This document shows, in pieces, positions 30,005 through 45,218 of a stretch of DNA of 64,000 nucleotides. The notes beneath the pieces were generated by a model that saw only the letters and a list, made by a program, of their open reading frames with translations, was not told the DNA's origin and did not search any database. The DNA is from Siccibacter turicensis LMG 23730 (GTDB lineage Bacteria > Pseudomonadota > Gammaproteobacteria > Enterobacterales > Enterobacteriaceae). Both the position numbers and the translations under genes were made by a program. Position 1 is the stretch's first letter. Each line of letters begins with the position of its first letter. Location of the stretch: assembly GCF_000463155.2 (NCBI RefSeq), contig NZ_AWFZ01000017.1, positions 372,001-436,000 of the forward strand, in the 5' to 3' direction.

Positions 30005-31936
30005 TTACTTATCGTCCAACTGCTCTGACATGGTGTTGCCCGGGTTCGGCGTCCGTGGTTCATCAACCGGACGCGGCGCACGCGGTGTGCCATTGCTGTC
30101 ATTGTTGCTGGTGCCCGGATCTTCCCAGCCTGCCGGCGGACGTACGTCGCGGCGAGCCATCAGATCGTCGATTTGCGGCGCATCAATGGTTTCATACTTC
30201 ATCAGCGCATCTTTCATGGCGTGAAGAATGTCCATGTTTTCGTTCAGGATCTCACGAGCGCGATTGTAGTTACGCTCAATCAACGCTTTTACTTCCTGAT
30301 CGATGATACGTGCCGTTTCATCAGACATGTGCTTCGCTTTCGCGACGCTGCGGCCAAGGAATACTTCACCGTCCTCTTCCGCGTACAGCAGCGGACCGAG
30401 TTTGTCGGAGAAGCCCCACTGGGTCACCATGTTACGGGCAAGGTTAGTCGCCACTTTGATGTCGTTCGACGCACCGGTAGAGACATGCTCTACGCCATAG
30501 ATAATCTCTTCAGCAAGACGACCACCGTAAAGGGTAGAAATCTGGCTTTCCAGCTTCTGACGGCTTGCGCTAATGGCATCGCCTTCAGGCAGGAAGAAGG
30601 TCACACCCAGCGCACGACCGCGCGGGATGATAGTCACTTTGTGCACCGGATCATGCTCCGGCACCAGGCGACCGATAATCGCATGGCCCGCTTCGTGGTA
30701 CGCGGTAGATTCTTTCTGCGCTTCCGTCATCACCATGGAGCGGCGTTCCGCACCCATCATGATTTTGTCTTTCGCTTTCTCGAACTCAACCATCGACACC
30801 ACGCGCTTGTTGCCACGTGCAGCAAACAGCGCCGCTTCGTTCACCAGGTTGGCGAGATCCGCACCGGAGAAGCCTGGCGTACCACGCGCGATGATTGCCG
30901 CGTCGATGTCCGGCGCCAGCGGTACGCGACGCATGTGCACTTTCAGGATCTGTTCACGGCCACGCACATCCGGCAGACCGACCACAACCTGACGGTCGAA
31001 GCGGCCAGGACGCAGCAGCGCCGGGTCAAGCACGTCCGGACGGTTTGTTGCGGCGATAACGATAATACCTTCGTTACCTTCGAAACCATCCATCTCAACC
31101 AGCATCTGGTTCAGGGTCTGCTCACGTTCATCGTGACCACCACCCAGACCTGCGCCACGCTGACGGCCTACGGCGTCAATCTCATCGATAAAGATGATGC
31201 AGGGTGCGGCTTTTTTCGCCTGTTCAAACATATCGCGGACACGGGATGCACCCACACCAACGAACATTTCAACAAAGTCTGAACCGGAAATGGTGAAGAA
31301 CGGGACCTTCGCTTCGCCAGCAATCGCTTTTGCAAGCAGGGTTTTACCGGTACCCGGCGGGCCCACCATCAGGACGCCTTTCGGGATCTTACCGCCCAGT
31401 TTCTGGAAACGGCTAGGTTCACGCAGGTATTCAACCAGTTCGCCCACTTCCTCCTTTGCTTCATCGCAACCGGCGACGTCAGCAAAGGTGGTTTTGATTT
31501 GATCCTCGGTAAGCATGCGCGCTTTGCTCTTACCGAACGACATGGCACCTTTGCCACCGCCGCCCTGCATTTGGCGCATGAAGAAGATCCAGACCCCAAT
31601 CAGCAACAGCATCGGGAACCACGAAATGAAGATAGAAGCCAGCAGGCTTGGTTCTTCAGGCGGTTCGCCCATCACTTTTACGTTTTTGGTCAGCAGGTTA
31701 TCAAGTAGCTTAGGGTCATTAACCGGAATGTAAGTCGTATAACGGTTATTGTCTCTCTTGGTAACGTTGATTTCACGTCCGTTGATACGTGCTTCACGAA
31801 CCTGATCCTGGTTAACTTCTTGCAGGAAGGTAGAGTAATCTACCCTACGGCCATTCGACTCGCTGGGCCCAAAGCTCTGGAATACGGACATCAGCACTAC
31901 TGCGATGACCAGCCAGAGAATTAGGTTTTTCGCCAT
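30005..31936 (-). CDS. ftsH: ATP-dependent zinc metalloprotease FtsH
   Basis: FtsH (643 aa from this ATG) is a hexameric inner-membrane AAA protease that degrades misfolded membrane proteins, sigma-32 and LpxC. Two N-terminal membrane segments flank a small periplasmic domain. The AAA module shows [18 protein letters not shown] and [17 protein letters not shown]; the zinc site HEAGH begins at residue 414. The start at ATG 31936 matches the annotated E. coli protein; an in-frame TTG at 31945 would add three residues. An acidic, proline-rich tail ends the protein. Confidence 0.97.
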   Translation of the reverse strand: MAKNLILWLVIAVVLMSVFQSFGPSESNGRRVDYSTFLQEVNQDQVREARINGREINVTKRDNNRYTTYIPVNDPKLLDNLLTKNVKVMGEPPEEPSLLASIFISWFPMLLLIGVWIFFMRQMQGGGGKGAMSFGKSKARMLTEDQIKTTFADVAGCDEAKEEVGELVEYLREPSRFQKLGGKIPKGVLMVGPPGTGKTLLAKAIAGEAKVPFFTISGSDFVEMFVGVGASRVRDMFEQAKKAAPCIIFIDEIDAVGRQRGAGLGGGHDEREQTLNQMLVEMDGFEGNEGIIVIAATNRPDVLDPALLRPGRFDRQVVVGLPDVRGREQILKVHMRRVPLAPDIDAAIIARGTPGFSGADLANLVNEAALFAARGNKRVVSMVEFEKAKDKIMMGAERRSMVMTEAQKESTAYHEAGHAIIGRLVPEHDPVHKVTIIPRGRALGVTFFLPEGDAISASRQKLESQISTLYGGRLAEEIIYGVEHVSTGASNDIKVATNLARNMVTQWGFSDKLGPLLYAEEDGEVFLGRSVAKAKHMSDETARIIDQEVKALIERNYNRAREILNENMDILHAMKDALMKYETIDAPQIDDLMARRDVRPPAGWEDPGTSNNDSNGTPRAPRPVDEPRTPNPGNTMSEQLDDK

Positions 31937-32056
31937 GTCACTCAAGGGATTAACCTCTTATTACAACTGTGTTAAAAACAGCGTCAGGATACAATATCTC
32001 CAGTCTCTTTCAAGCCGCAGCGGCAAGCTTCCTCGCTCCACCCTGATGCCCACTGG

Positions 32057-32686
32057 TTATACTTTACGCCCGGTCGCTACAATATACACTTCACGTGAAC
32101 GGGCACGAGAAGAGTCCGGCTTACGAACTTTTACCTTCGTAAACAGGGAGCGAATTTCCCTAAGGTACTCATCGAAACCTTCGCCCTGAAATACTTTCAC
32201 CACAAAACTTCCGCCCGGTGCCAGAACGTCACGACACATTTCAAGGGCCAGTTCAACCAGGTACATTGCGCGCGGGATATCAACCGCAGGCGTACCACTC
32301 ATGTTAGGCGCCATGTCTGACATGACAACCTGGACTTTACTCTCGCCAACTCGCTCAAGTAGCGCTTTCACCACGGATTCGTCACGAAAGTCGCCCTGAA
32401 GAAAGTCTACGCCAACAATAGGATCCATCGGCAGGAGGTCGCAAGCGATAATACGGCCTTTGCCACCGATTTGGGTCACAACGTACTGCGACCAGCCACC
32501 GGGGGCGGCACCCAGGTCGACAACGGTCATCCCAGGCTTAAAGAGTTTGTCACTTTGCTGTATTTCATCAAGTTTAAACCAGGCACGCGAACGTAAACCT
32601 TTTTTCTGCGCCTGCTGAACATATTTATCGCTAAAGTGTTCCTGGAGCCAGCGGCTGGAGCTGGCAGAACGCTTTTTACCTGTCAT
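32057..32686 (-). CDS. rlmE: 23S rRNA 2'-O-ribose U2552 methyltransferase
   Basis: RlmE (FtsJ/RrmJ, 209 aa) is the SAM-dependent methyltransferase that modifies U2552 in the 50S A loop, a late step in assembly and part of the heat-shock response. The SAM-binding segment [16 protein letters not shown] and the catalytic region around [15 protein letters not shown] are present, with a later catalytic Lys in [16 protein letters not shown]. It lies 120 bp upstream of ftsH on the same strand, the usual rlmE-ftsH operon, and is divergent from yhbY. Confidence 0.97.
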   Translation of the reverse strand: MTGKKRSASSSRWLQEHFSDKYVQQAQKKGLRSRAWFKLDEIQQSDKLFKPGMTVVDLGAAPGGWSQYVVTQIGGKGRIIACDLLPMDPIVGVDFLQGDFRDESVVKALLERVGESKVQVVMSDMAPNMSGTPAVDIPRAMYLVELALEMCRDVLAPGGSFVVKVFQGEGFDEYLREIRSLFTKVKVRKPDSSRARSREVYIVATGRKV

Positions 32687-32739
32687 TTGATATTCCGGTT
32701 CAGGTTCATCGTATGCCTTAGGCTAAAACTTACACAGCT

Positions 32740-32769
32740 TTGGCTATTCAGAAGAGATGGCGGTAGAAT
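32740..32769 (+). promoter_or_regulatory. Candidate promoter of yhbY
   Basis: TTGGCT (32740-32745) and TAGAAT (32764-32769) are separated by 18 bp, giving a predicted start about 32 bases before the yhbY ATG. Confidence 0.5.
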
Positions 32770-32808
32770 GAACCGTTTTCAATCCCAACGTAAGTAAAAA
32801 ATAATACG

Positions 32809-33102
32809 ATGAATCTTAGTACTAAACAAAAGCAACACCTTAAAGGTCTGGCGCATGCGCTCAAGCCGGTCGTTATGCTTGGCAACAATGGTTTGACCGA
32901 AGGGGTGCTGGCCGAGATTGAACAAGCGCTTGAACACCATGAGTTAATCAAGGTGAAAATCGCCACTGAAGATCGTGAAACAAAAACCCTGATCGTGGAA
33001 GCTATCGTGCGGGAAACCGGCGCCAGCAACGTACAGGTTATCGGTAAAACGCTCGTCCTGTACCGTCCTGGTAAAGAGCATAAGATTTCGCTACCACGCT
33101 AA
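32809..33102 (+). CDS. yhbY: CRM-domain ribosome assembly protein YhbY
   Basis: The 97-residue protein is a single CRM RNA-binding domain with the GxxG loop LGNNGLTEGV (Gly25-Gly28). E. coli YhbY associates with pre-50S particles; the same fold is used in plant chloroplast splicing factors. It is a single-gene unit with a strong terminator, divergent from rlmE. Confidence 0.95.
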   Translation: MNLSTKQKQHLKGLAHALKPVVMLGNNGLTEGVLAEIEQALEHHELIKVKIATEDRETKTLIVEAIVRETGASNVQVIGKTLVLYRPGKEHKISLPR

Positions 33103-33157
33103 CACGGGTCCTTTCCGGGCAGCACGTGTGCAAAATGCCACGCTCCGTTTGTTGATG

Positions 33158-33179
33158 AAAGGCCGCTAGCGGCCTTTTT
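33158..33179 (+). terminator. Terminator of yhbY
   Basis: The perfect palindrome GGCCGCTAGCGGCC (33161-33174) is preceded by AAA and followed by five T. Confidence 0.88.
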
Positions 33180-33248
33180 CTATTCTTTACATTCTAACCG
33201 GTAACTTTGTCACGTTAGTGGCATCTGCCCGCATGACGGTTCTCAGCG

Positions 33249-33725
33249 TCAGAGATACTCGACCTTCACGATTTCATACTCAACCTGGCCGCCTGGGGTG
33301 TTAATTACCACCACGTCGTCGACTTCTTTCGCAACCAGTCCGCGTGCGATCGGCGAGTTTACTGAGATAAGATTTTGCTTAAAATCAGCCTCATCGTCGC
33401 CAACGATGCGGTAGGTCTGCTCTTCGTCGGTATCCAGGTTCAGAACGGTCACCGTGGCACCAAAAATGACACGCCCGTTGTTAGGGATTTTGGTGATATC
33501 GATAACCTGCGCATTCGACAGCTTGGCCTCGATATCCTTAATACGACCTTCACAGAAACCCTGCTGCTCACGTGCGGCGTGGTACTCCGCATTCTCTTTG
33601 AGATCGCCGTGTTCACGGGCGTCAGCGATGGCAGCAATAATTTCAGGGCGACGTACGGACTTCAGAAACTCCAGCTCTTCGCGGAGTTTCTCAGCGCCTC
33701 GTAAGGTCATCGGAATCGCTTGCAT
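33249..33725 (-). CDS. greA: Transcript cleavage factor GreA
   Basis: GreA (158 aa) enters the RNA polymerase secondary channel and stimulates cleavage of backtracked RNA. The N-terminal coiled coil carries the conserved acidic tip in [20 protein letters not shown] (Asp and Glu near residues 41-44). The C-terminal globular domain follows from about residue 80. The length equals that of E. coli. A leader with a terminator that would yield a GraL-type RNA lies upstream, together with overlapping sigma-70 and sigma-E promoter elements. Confidence 0.97.
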   Translation of the reverse strand: MQAIPMTLRGAEKLREELEFLKSVRRPEIIAAIADAREHGDLKENAEYHAAREQQGFCEGRIKDIEAKLSNAQVIDITKIPNNGRVIFGATVTVLNLDTDEEQTYRIVGDDEADFKQNLISVNSPIARGLVAKEVDDVVVINTPGGQVEYEIVKVEYL

Positions 33726-33819
33726 GTGTTACTCCTCTTCAAACCTTCTTCCCGGGTACGATCCATCTCCGCGCTGGCATTGCTGCCAGTCCGGCAAACA
33801 CTGTGCCTGCCCGGGTAAG

Positions 33820-33880
33820 AAACAAAAGAAAACTGACCCGGGTACAAAGCCCCAGGTCAGCAACGAATTTCTCAATTTGA
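33820..33880 (-). ncRNA. graL: GraL-like leader RNA with internal terminator
   Basis: In the greA leader, a perfect 10-bp stem (33851-33860 with 33833-33842, 8-base loop) is followed on the minus strand by a T-rich stretch (33821-33832), about 100 bases before the greA ATG. E. coli makes short GraL RNAs from this place by leader termination. The 5' end is uncertain; it depends on which of the two overlapping promoters is used. Confidence 0.65.
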
Positions 33881-33914
33881 TACGTAGTCTAACCTGAAGT
33901 TCCCTGAGGGTCAT
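33876..33914 (-). promoter_or_regulatory. Overlapping sigma-70 and sigma-E promoters of greA
   Basis: On the minus strand a sigma-E -35 GGAACTT (complement 33897-33903) stands 16 bp from TCAAA (33876-33880). A sigma-70-like pair ATGACC and TAGACT with 17-bp spacing (33909-33914 and 3386-33891 region) overlaps it. Dual control by sigma-70 and sigma-E is known for E. coli greA. Confidence 0.65.
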
Positions 33915-33916
33915 CG

Positions 33917-33946
33917 TTTACTTTGCAGGGCGATGCACCGTAGTAT
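33917..33946 (+). promoter_or_regulatory. Candidate promoter of dacB
   Basis: TTTACT (33917-33922) and TAGTAT (33941-33946) with 18-bp spacing would start transcription about 27 bases before the dacB ATG. It is back to back with the greA promoters. Confidence 0.5.
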
Positions 33947-33979
33947 GACGGCACGTTTCCAGGCTGTAACCGCGAGATT

Positions 33980-35413
33980 ATGCGATTTTCCAGAGTTATC
34001 ATCGGATTGACCACAGGGGTCGCCTTACACGTTCAGGCGGCTAACGTTGAGGAGTACATCAATCAGCTACCCGCCGGCGCCAACCTGGCGTTGATGGTAC
34101 AGAAGGTAGGCGCCCCGGCTCCCCAGATTGATTATCATAGTCAGCAAATGGCGCTTCCCGCCAGTACGCAGAAAGTGATCACCGCCCTGGCTGCGTTGCT
34201 TCAGCTCGGCCCGGATTACCGCTTTACCACCACCCTTGAAAGCAAAGGCGAGGTACGCGATGGCGTTCTGAATGGCGATCTTGTCGCCCGTTTCGGCGGC
34301 GATCCAAGCTTTAAGCGTCAGGATCTGCGTAACATGGTGGCGACACTTAAGCGCGCAGGCGTTGAGAAAATCGATGGAAACGTGCTGATCGATACCTCGA
34401 TTTTTGCCAGCCATGACAAAGCGCCAGGCTGGCCGTGGAACGATATGACGCAGTGCTTTAGCGCACCGCCGGCTGCCGCCATTGTCGATCGCAACTGCTT
34501 CTCCGTGTCGCTCTACAGCGCCCCGAAAGCCAACGATTTTGCGTTTGTGCGCGTCGCGTCTTTTTATCCGGTAACGGTGTTCAGCCAGGTGCGCACGCTG
34601 CCTCGCGGCTCATCCGAAGCCCAGTATTGTGAGCTGGACGTCATGCCGGGCGATCTCAACCGCTACGTGCTGACCGGCTGCCTGACTCAGCGTGCCGACC
34701 CGCTGCCGCTGGCATTTGCCATCCAGGACGGCGCTGGCTATGCCGGTGCGATCCTCAAGCAGGAGCTGAAAGCCGCGGGCATCAGCTATAACGGCACGCT
34801 GCTGCGCCAGACCCAGCCCAACGAGCCGGGCACGGTGATCGCCACTAAGCAGTCCGTCCCGCTCCACGATCTGCTGCGTATCATGCTGAAGAAATCGGAC
34901 AACATGATCGCGGATACCGTGTTCCGAACCATTGGGCATAACTTCTATAACGTGCCCGGTACCTGGCGCGCCGGCTCCGACGCCGTACGCCAGATCCTCC
35001 GTCAGAAGGCCGGGGTCGATCTCGGGAACAGTCTGGTGGTGGATGGCTCAGGCCTGTCGCGCCACAACCTCATCTCACCGGCGACCATGATGCAGGTGCT
35101 GCAATACATCGCGCAAAACGACAGCCAGCTCAATTTTATCTCGATGCTGCCGCTGGCCGGGCATGACGGTTCACTTCAGTATCGCGCCGGTCTGCACGCT
35201 GCGGGCGTGGACGGCAAGGTGTCCGCAAAAACCGGGTCGCTGCAGGGCGTTTATAACCTGGCCGGCTTTATCACCACCGCCAGCGGCCAGCGTATGGCGT
35301 TTGTCCAGTATCTGTCGGGGTATGCGGTTGAACCCGCCGACCAGCGTAATCGTCGCATCCCGCTGGTCCGCTTCGAAAGCCGCCTCTATAAAGACGTATA
35401 TCAGAACAACTGA
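33980..35413 (+). CDS. dacB: D-alanyl-D-alanine carboxypeptidase/endopeptidase PBP4
   Basis: PBP4 (477-aa precursor) is a periplasmic class C penicillin-binding protein that trims pentapeptides and cleaves D-Ala-DAP crosslinks. A 20-residue signal peptide ends in VQA. Active-site motifs are S62-T-Q-K65 (SxxK), S306-D-N308 and K417-T-G419. A large insert between the first two motifs is characteristic of class C. No ribosome-binding site of note. In Enterobacter-type genomes loss of dacB function can affect ampC induction; this copy looks intact. Confidence 0.97.
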   Translation: MRFSRVIIGLTTGVALHVQAANVEEYINQLPAGANLALMVQKVGAPAPQIDYHSQQMALPASTQKVITALAALLQLGPDYRFTTTLESKGEVRDGVLNGDLVARFGGDPSFKRQDLRNMVATLKRAGVEKIDGNVLIDTSIFASHDKAPGWPWNDMTQCFSAPPAAAIVDRNCFSVSLYSAPKANDFAFVRVASFYPVTVFSQVRTLPRGSSEAQYCELDVMPGDLNRYVLTGCLTQRADPLPLAFAIQDGAGYAGAILKQELKAAGISYNGTLLRQTQPNEPGTVIATKQSVPLHDLLRIMLKKSDNMIADTVFRTIGHNFYNVPGTWRAGSDAVRQILRQKAGVDLGNSLVVDGSGLSRHNLISPATMMQVLQYIAQNDSQLNFISMLPLAGHDGSLQYRAGLHAAGVDGKVSAKTGSLQGVYNLAGFITTASGQRMAFVQYLSGYAVEPADQRNRRIPLVRFESRLYKDVYQNN

Positions 35414-35431
35414 TACACCTGCCTCAGCCAT

Positions 35432-35464
35432 AAAAAAACCCTCTCCGCCAGGAGAGGGTTTTTT
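35432..35464. terminator. Bidirectional terminator between dacB and obgE
   Basis: An 8-bp stem CCCTCTCC/GGAGAGGG (35439-35446 with 35451-35458, loop GCCA) is flanked by an A run at 35432-35438 and a T run at 35459-35464, serving the two convergent genes. Confidence 0.92.
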
Positions 35465-35487
35465 ACAGGTGAGATACCGGGGAAGGA

Positions 35488-37642
<2,155 letters not shown>

Positions 37643-37681
37643 GTCATTTCCCTGCAATAAAAATTACCGGCATCGGAATGT

Positions 37682-37711
37682 AAAAAGCCCCGCAACACGT
37701 TGCGGGGCTTT
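37682..37711 (-). terminator. Strong hairpin between rpmA and yhbE
   Basis: A perfect 10-bp stem (37686-37695 with 37100-step partner 37700-37709, loop CACG) is followed on the minus strand by five T. It would limit read-through from the highly expressed ribosomal genes into yhbE-obgE. Confidence 0.88.
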
Positions 37712-37736
37712 CATCCGTTACCGGGACGCGAAAAAC

Positions 37737-37994
<258 letters not shown>

Positions 37995-38012
37995 TTAATC
38001 TGCTCCCCTGTA

Positions 38013-38369
<357 letters not shown>

Positions 38370-38395
38370 CTATAAATATTCACAATAGGGCGCGA

Positions 38396-38424
38396 ATATT
38401 ACGCAAATCGCGAGCCGTTGACAA
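38396..38424 (-). promoter_or_regulatory. Promoter of rplU operon
   Basis: On the minus strand TTGTCA and TAATAT are separated by exactly 17 bp (complements of 38419-38424 and 38396-38401). The predicted start is about 65 bases before the rplU ATG. Confidence 0.8.
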
Positions 38425-38581
38425 GCCCGATTGTTCATCAGTGCAGAAAAAAAACGCAACTGCCTGCGCAGCGTTTCTCTTGGGCATTTTTGCAGTACAA
38501 TCTCTGCTACATTTACAATCCGTCTCCCTCCATAATCCCATTTTGATATGTGGTAAACAGGACGATAGCCAGACTTTTGCG

Positions 38582-39553
38582 ATGAATTTAGAAAAAATTA
38601 ACGAGTTAACCGCGCAAGACATGGCCGGTGTCAACGCGACAATCCTGGAGCAGTTAAATTCGGACGTGCAGCTTATCAACCAGCTGGGGTATTACATTGT
38701 CAGCGGTGGTGGCAAGCGTATACGTCCGATGATCGCCGTCCTGGCTGCGCGCGCGCTGGGTTATGAAGGCAAGGCTCATGTGACCATCGCCGCCCTTATC
38801 GAATTCATTCATACCGCCACGCTGCTGCATGACGATGTGGTGGATGAGTCCGATATGCGTCGCGGTAAAGCCACGGCTAACGCCGCGTTTGGCAACGCCG
38901 CAAGCGTTCTGGTGGGGGATTTCATCTATACCCGGTCATTCCAGATGATGACGCGCCTCGGCTCGCTCAAGGTGCTGGAAGTGATGTCAGAAGCGGTTAA
39001 CGTCATTGCTGAAGGCGAAGTGCTTCAGCTGATGAACGTCAACGATCCGGACATCACCGAAGAGAGCTACATGCGCGTCATCTACAGCAAAACGGCGCGT
39101 CTGTTTGAAGCGGCAGCACAGTGCTCCGGCATTCTGGCTGGCGCCACGCCTGCTGAGGAAAAAGCGCTTCAGGATTATGGACGCTACCTGGGTACCGCCT
39201 TCCAGCTGATTGACGATCTGCTCGACTACAGCGCCGATGGCGAAACGCTGGGGAAAAACGTGGGCGACGACCTCAACGAGGGCAAACCGACGCTGCCGCT
39301 GCTGCACGCCATGCACAACGGTACGCCTGAGCAGGCCAGCCTTATTCGCGACGCCATTCAACAAGGTAACGGGCGCCACCTGCTTGAGCCGGTTCTGGCG
39401 ACCATGGCGAGCTGTGGTTCGCTGGAGTGGACCCGCCAACGCGCGGAAGAAGAAGCGGATAAAGCGATCTCTGCCCTGCATATTCTTCCGGACACCCCTT
39501 GGCGCGAGGCGCTCATTGCGATCGCCCACATTGCGGTACAGCGCGACCGGTAA
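38582..39553 (+). CDS. ispB: Octaprenyl diphosphate synthase
   Basis: IspB (323 aa) makes the C40 side chain of ubiquinone and menaquinone from farnesyl diphosphate and IPP. Both Asp-rich motifs of trans-prenyltransferases are present: D84-D-V-V-D88 and D211-D-L-L-D215, with the substrate loop GGGKRIRPM. The ATG at 38582 gives the E. coli length; the upstream open frame crosses the rplU promoter and is rejected. The Shine-Dalgarno sequence is weak. Confidence 0.97.
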   Translation: MNLEKINELTAQDMAGVNATILEQLNSDVQLINQLGYYIVSGGGKRIRPMIAVLAARALGYEGKAHVTIAALIEFIHTATLLHDDVVDESDMRRGKATANAAFGNAASVLVGDFIYTRSFQMMTRLGSLKVLEVMSEAVNVIAEGEVLQLMNVNDPDITEESYMRVIYSKTARLFEAAAQCSGILAGATPAEEKALQDYGRYLGTAFQLIDDLLDYSADGETLGKNVGDDLNEGKPTLPLLHAMHNGTPEQASLIRDAIQQGNGRHLLEPVLATMASCGSLEWTRQRAEEEADKAISALHILPDTPWREALIAIAHIAVQRDR

Positions 39554-39787
39554 CCCCTCTCCTTTCCGCGTGATCCACGCGCGGAAAGGTTCCATAAATT
39601 TCCTGAATACTCCAACCCATAACTCCCACAGGTAGTTGCACGCCTTACATTTACTCGTGCCAGGCAGCACATTTTTCGGTTATTTCTGGCGCTTACAGGA
39701 ACCATTGTGAAGGTTTCATGTTATAACCACTCTGGTGTTGAGTGATTAACTTTCCAAACCGTGTTTGGGCTGCCACAGGGAGATAAT

Positions 39788-40051
39788 ATGGAACGTAAAT
39801 TTGTGGACTGGCATCCGGCGGATATCATTGCCGGGCTGCGTAAAAGAGGCACCTCCATGGCCGCAGAGTCGCGTAAAGCGGGGCTGAGCTCATCTACACT
39901 TGCGAACGCGTTGAGCCGGCCGTGGCCGAAAGGCGAGCGCATTATCGCCGATGCGCTGGGGACCGAGCCGTGGATCATCTGGCCGTCACGCTACCATGAC
40001 CCGCGTACCCACGAGTTTATCGATCGCACGCAGCTGATCCGTCATCGCTGA
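39788..40051 (+). CDS. sfsB: Ner-like DNA-binding regulator SfsB (Nlp)
   Basis: The 87-residue protein resembles phage Ner repressors and E. coli SfsB/Nlp, which can stimulate maltose-gene expression when overproduced. The helix-turn-helix is seen in AAESRKAGLSSSTLANAL, followed by the conserved RPWPKGERIIADALG. AGGGAG stands before the ATG. A 234-bp region upstream, after ispB, holds its promoter; no strong sigma-70 pair was found there by eye. Confidence 0.93.
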   Translation: MERKFVDWHPADIIAGLRKRGTSMAAESRKAGLSSSTLANALSRPWPKGERIIADALGTEPWIIWPSRYHDPRTHEFIDRTQLIRHR

Positions 40052-40115
40052 CACGCTAACACGCCTTTCAGACTTCGCCAGGCGTGACGATCGCTGTTCG
40101 CGCCGTCCGGAAAGT

Positions 40116-40150
40116 AAAAAAGCCGCAGACATCAGATGCCTGCGGCTTTT
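40116..40150. terminator. Bidirectional terminator between sfsB and murA
   Basis: The stem AAAAGCCGCAG/CTGCGGCTTTT (40118-40128 with 40140-40150) is A-rich on the left and T-rich on the right, serving both convergent genes. Confidence 0.88.
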
Positions 40151-40184
40151 ACGTTTCGCGACTCAGTTCGGGCGATCCGAATCC

Positions 40185-41459
<1,275 letters not shown>

Positions 41460-41498
41460 TTAGCAATTCATATCCGCTGCCGGCGATACGCCCACAGC

Positions 41499-41753
41499 TC
41501 AAAAACCGTTGAGTTTGCGATCGCGTTCCCATTCAGCCGGGGTGTAGGCCTTGATCGACACGGCGTGCATACGGTTGTCCGCAATAAACGGCATCAGCGG
41601 ACCATAGACGGTCTGCTGCTTTTTAACGCGACTCATGCCATCGAACAGCTCACCCACTGCGATAACCTGAAAGTGGCTACCGTCACCGGAGACAATAACC
41701 TGCTGGAGCGGCAGTGCGTTCATCAGCACGCTCTGAATTTCTTGATTTTCCAT
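41499..41753 (-). CDS. ibaG: BolA-family protein IbaG
   Basis: IbaG (84 aa) is a BolA-like protein that pairs with glutaredoxin GrxD around an iron-sulfur cluster and is induced by acid. Conserved parts are [20 protein letters not shown] and the C-terminal [19 protein letters not shown]. The ATG at 41753 gives the current E. coli length; an ATG four codons upstream (41765) is a less likely alternative with no ribosome-binding site. Confidence 0.95.
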   Translation of the reverse strand: MENQEIQSVLMNALPLQQVIVSGDGSHFQVIAVGELFDGMSRVKKQQTVYGPLMPFIADNRMHAVSIKAYTPAEWERDRKLNGF

Positions 41754-41825
41754 GGGCTCTTTCATTCGTTGGTTAAGGAAAACAGCCAAACATCTTAGAG
41801 GAAACGGGCACAGTCTTAAATAAGC

Positions 41826-41861
41826 AAAAAAGCCCTTGAGCAAAACTCTTAAGGGCTTTTT
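41826..41861 (-). terminator. Terminator of the mla operon
   Basis: The stem AGCCCTT/AAGGGCT (41831-41837 with 41851-41857), with an inner GAG/CTC pair and A/T runs on both sides, lies between mlaB and ibaG on the minus strand. Confidence 0.85.
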
Positions 41862-41879
41862 AGTAACAAGCTGAAAATA

Positions 41880-42182
41880 TTAATTATTTGAAGCAGGCAA
41901 CAGCGAGTCCGGCAGATTGTAAAGCTGCGACAGCGCGGTAAGGTTCTCACTCATGCCGTCGATCGTCACCGCGGCGCCCTGGCGGGTGGCCAGCGCGTAG
42001 AGGTGAATGATCAGCGCCAGCCCTGCGGTATCCACCCGCGTCAGTCCGCGTAGATCGAGCGAGGTGATGCCAAGGCTGGCCTGCTCCCTGGCTTCCCACA
42101 GCGGCAGCAGGTTGTCGTTTTCCAGCTCGCCGCGCAGGATGAGGCGCGTGTCCTCGCGCATCCAGTCCAGGGTTTGCGCCAT
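41880..42182 (-). CDS. mlaB: Mla transporter STAS-domain subunit MlaB
   Basis: MlaB (100 aa; E. coli 97) is the cytoplasmic STAS subunit that stabilises and regulates the MlaFE ABC transporter. The key Thr in LTRVDTAGLALIIHL corresponds to the conserved phospho-site-like Thr52. Similarity to E. coli is lower than for the other Mla proteins. Its ATG shares one base with the mlaC stop (TAATG). Confidence 0.94.
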   Translation of the reverse strand: MAQTLDWMREDTRLILRGELENDNLLPLWEAREQASLGITSLDLRGLTRVDTAGLALIIHLYALATRQGAAVTIDGMSENLTALSQLYNLPDSLLPASNN

Positions 42183-42811
42183 TATTTCTGCGCGTCCAGG
42201 GTGATAGGCTGGCGCGAGATGGACTTCAGCTGTGCCGTCAGGCCGTCAATGCCTTTGGTACGCAGCAGATCGCTCCACTCGTTTTGTTTGGTGGTGATCA
42301 TGCTCACCCCTTCCGCGATCATATCGTAAGCCTGCCAGTTACCGCTCTGGCTGTTCTTACGCCACTGGAAGTCGAGACGCACCGGCGGACGACCGTTCGG
42401 GTCAACAATGGTCACGCGAATCGGAATGATGTTGGCATCACCCAGCGGCTGCTCCGGTGCAATCTGGTAGGACTGACCGTGGTAAAGCGCCAGCGCCTGG
42501 CCGTAAGCCTGTTTCAGGTATTCGCGAAACGCAGTGAAGTAGGCTTCACGCTGCGCCGGGGTGGCGTCTTTGTAGTAGCGGCCCAGCACCAGTGCACCTG
42601 CATATTTGATCTGTACATACGGCAGCAGCTCCTGATCGACGATGTCGCGCAGGTAGTCCGGGTTTTTACGAATCTGCGGCTGCTCGTTCTTCAGGCGATC
42701 GAAGGTTTTCTTCGCCGCATCGTTCATCAGTGCGTATGGATTTGACTGATCGGCTGCCATCGCCAGCGGGGCTATCACCAGCATCGCAACCATTAAAAAG
42801 CGTTTGAACAT
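42182..42811 (-). CDS. mlaC: Periplasmic phospholipid-binding protein MlaC
   Basis: MlaC (209-aa precursor) shuttles phospholipids from the MlaA-porin complex in the outer membrane to MlaFEDB. A 19-residue signal ends in LAMA. Conserved segments are [19 protein letters not shown] and [18 protein letters not shown]. The ATG at 42811 is nine bases after GGAG and gives a family-like start; ATG 42817 would leave too short a spacer. Confidence 0.95.
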   Translation of the reverse strand: MFKRFLMVAMLVIAPLAMAADQSNPYALMNDAAKKTFDRLKNEQPQIRKNPDYLRDIVDQELLPYVQIKYAGALVLGRYYKDATPAQREAYFTAFREYLKQAYGQALALYHGQSYQIAPEQPLGDANIIPIRVTIVDPNGRPPVRLDFQWRKNSQSGNWQAYDMIAEGVSMITTKQNEWSDLLRTKGIDGLTAQLKSISRQPITLDAQK

Positions 42812-42828
42812 AGTCATTCTCTCCTGGA

Positions 42829-43380
42829 TTAATTCACGGCACCGGGCTGCGGCGCAGCACTATTATTCTCGGGTTCCTGCTCTGGCGCATCGGCGTCATT
42901 CTTATTGTCGCCGCTGTTGCTCTTGTAAAGGAACTGGCCGATAAGGTCTTCGAGCACCATGGCAGATTTTGTATCCTGGATCACGCCGCCCTCTTTGAGG
43001 ATAGACGTTCCCAGCTCCGGGTCTTCAAAACCGACGTTCAGCGCCAGATATTGTTCGCCAAGCAGACCAGAGGTGCGGATAGCCAGCGAGCTGGTGTCCG
43101 GGATATGGTTGTACTGCTCTTCGATGTCCATCGTGACGCGCGGCAGGTAGGTTTTCGGATCCAGCGAAATGTCGGCGACGCGGCCGATAACCACCCCGCC
43201 GATACGAACCGGTGAGCGCTCTTTCAGGCCGCCGATGTTATCGAACGTCGCATAAATGCGGTACGTCGGCTCGGCACGTAGCGAGGTGACATTGGCCGCT
43301 TTCAGGCAAATGAACAGCCCTGCCAGCAGCGCCAGCAGCATAAAAACGCCAACCCAAATCTCATATTTCTTTGTTTGCAT
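42829..43380 (-). CDS. mlaD: MCE-domain protein MlaD
   Basis: MlaD (183 aa) is anchored by one N-terminal membrane helix (about 8-28) and forms a hexameric MCE ring on MlaFE that conducts lipid. The MCE region runs from about 38 to 118 ([36 protein letters not shown]). The tail is rich in Asn, Asp and Pro, as is usual. The gene lies 17 bp before mlaC and 4 bp after mlaE. Confidence 0.96.
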   Translation of the reverse strand: MQTKKYEIWVGVFMLLALLAGLFICLKAANVTSLRAEPTYRIYATFDNIGGLKERSPVRIGGVVIGRVADISLDPKTYLPRVTMDIEEQYNHIPDTSSLAIRTSGLLGEQYLALNVGFEDPELGTSILKEGGVIQDTKSAMVLEDLIGQFLYKSNSGDNKNDADAPEQEPENNSAAPQPGAVN

Positions 43381-43384
43381 GAAC

Positions 43385-44990
<1,606 letters not shown>

Positions 44991-45218
44991 GACGTAATCC
45001 TTTCAAGAAAATTAACGGTTAAGCATGACGCCAACGGTCATCCTCAACCCAACATTTTTACAGATCTTTGCCGCCAGGGGTTAGCGAAAGCTGGCATTTG
45101 TTTTACTTTTCCGGCGCATAAAGTCAGAATTACGCCTCGATCGGCCGCAGGCTCGCAAGAAACGCGGCCCGGTAATAGCGTAGCGGACTGACGATTATAC
45201 CTGAATAAAGGATTTTGC

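Noticed and set aside
39706-39721. CRP-like site upstream of sfsB
   Set aside because: One half TGTGA is good but the other (CATGT) matches poorly, and no promoter could be placed next to it.
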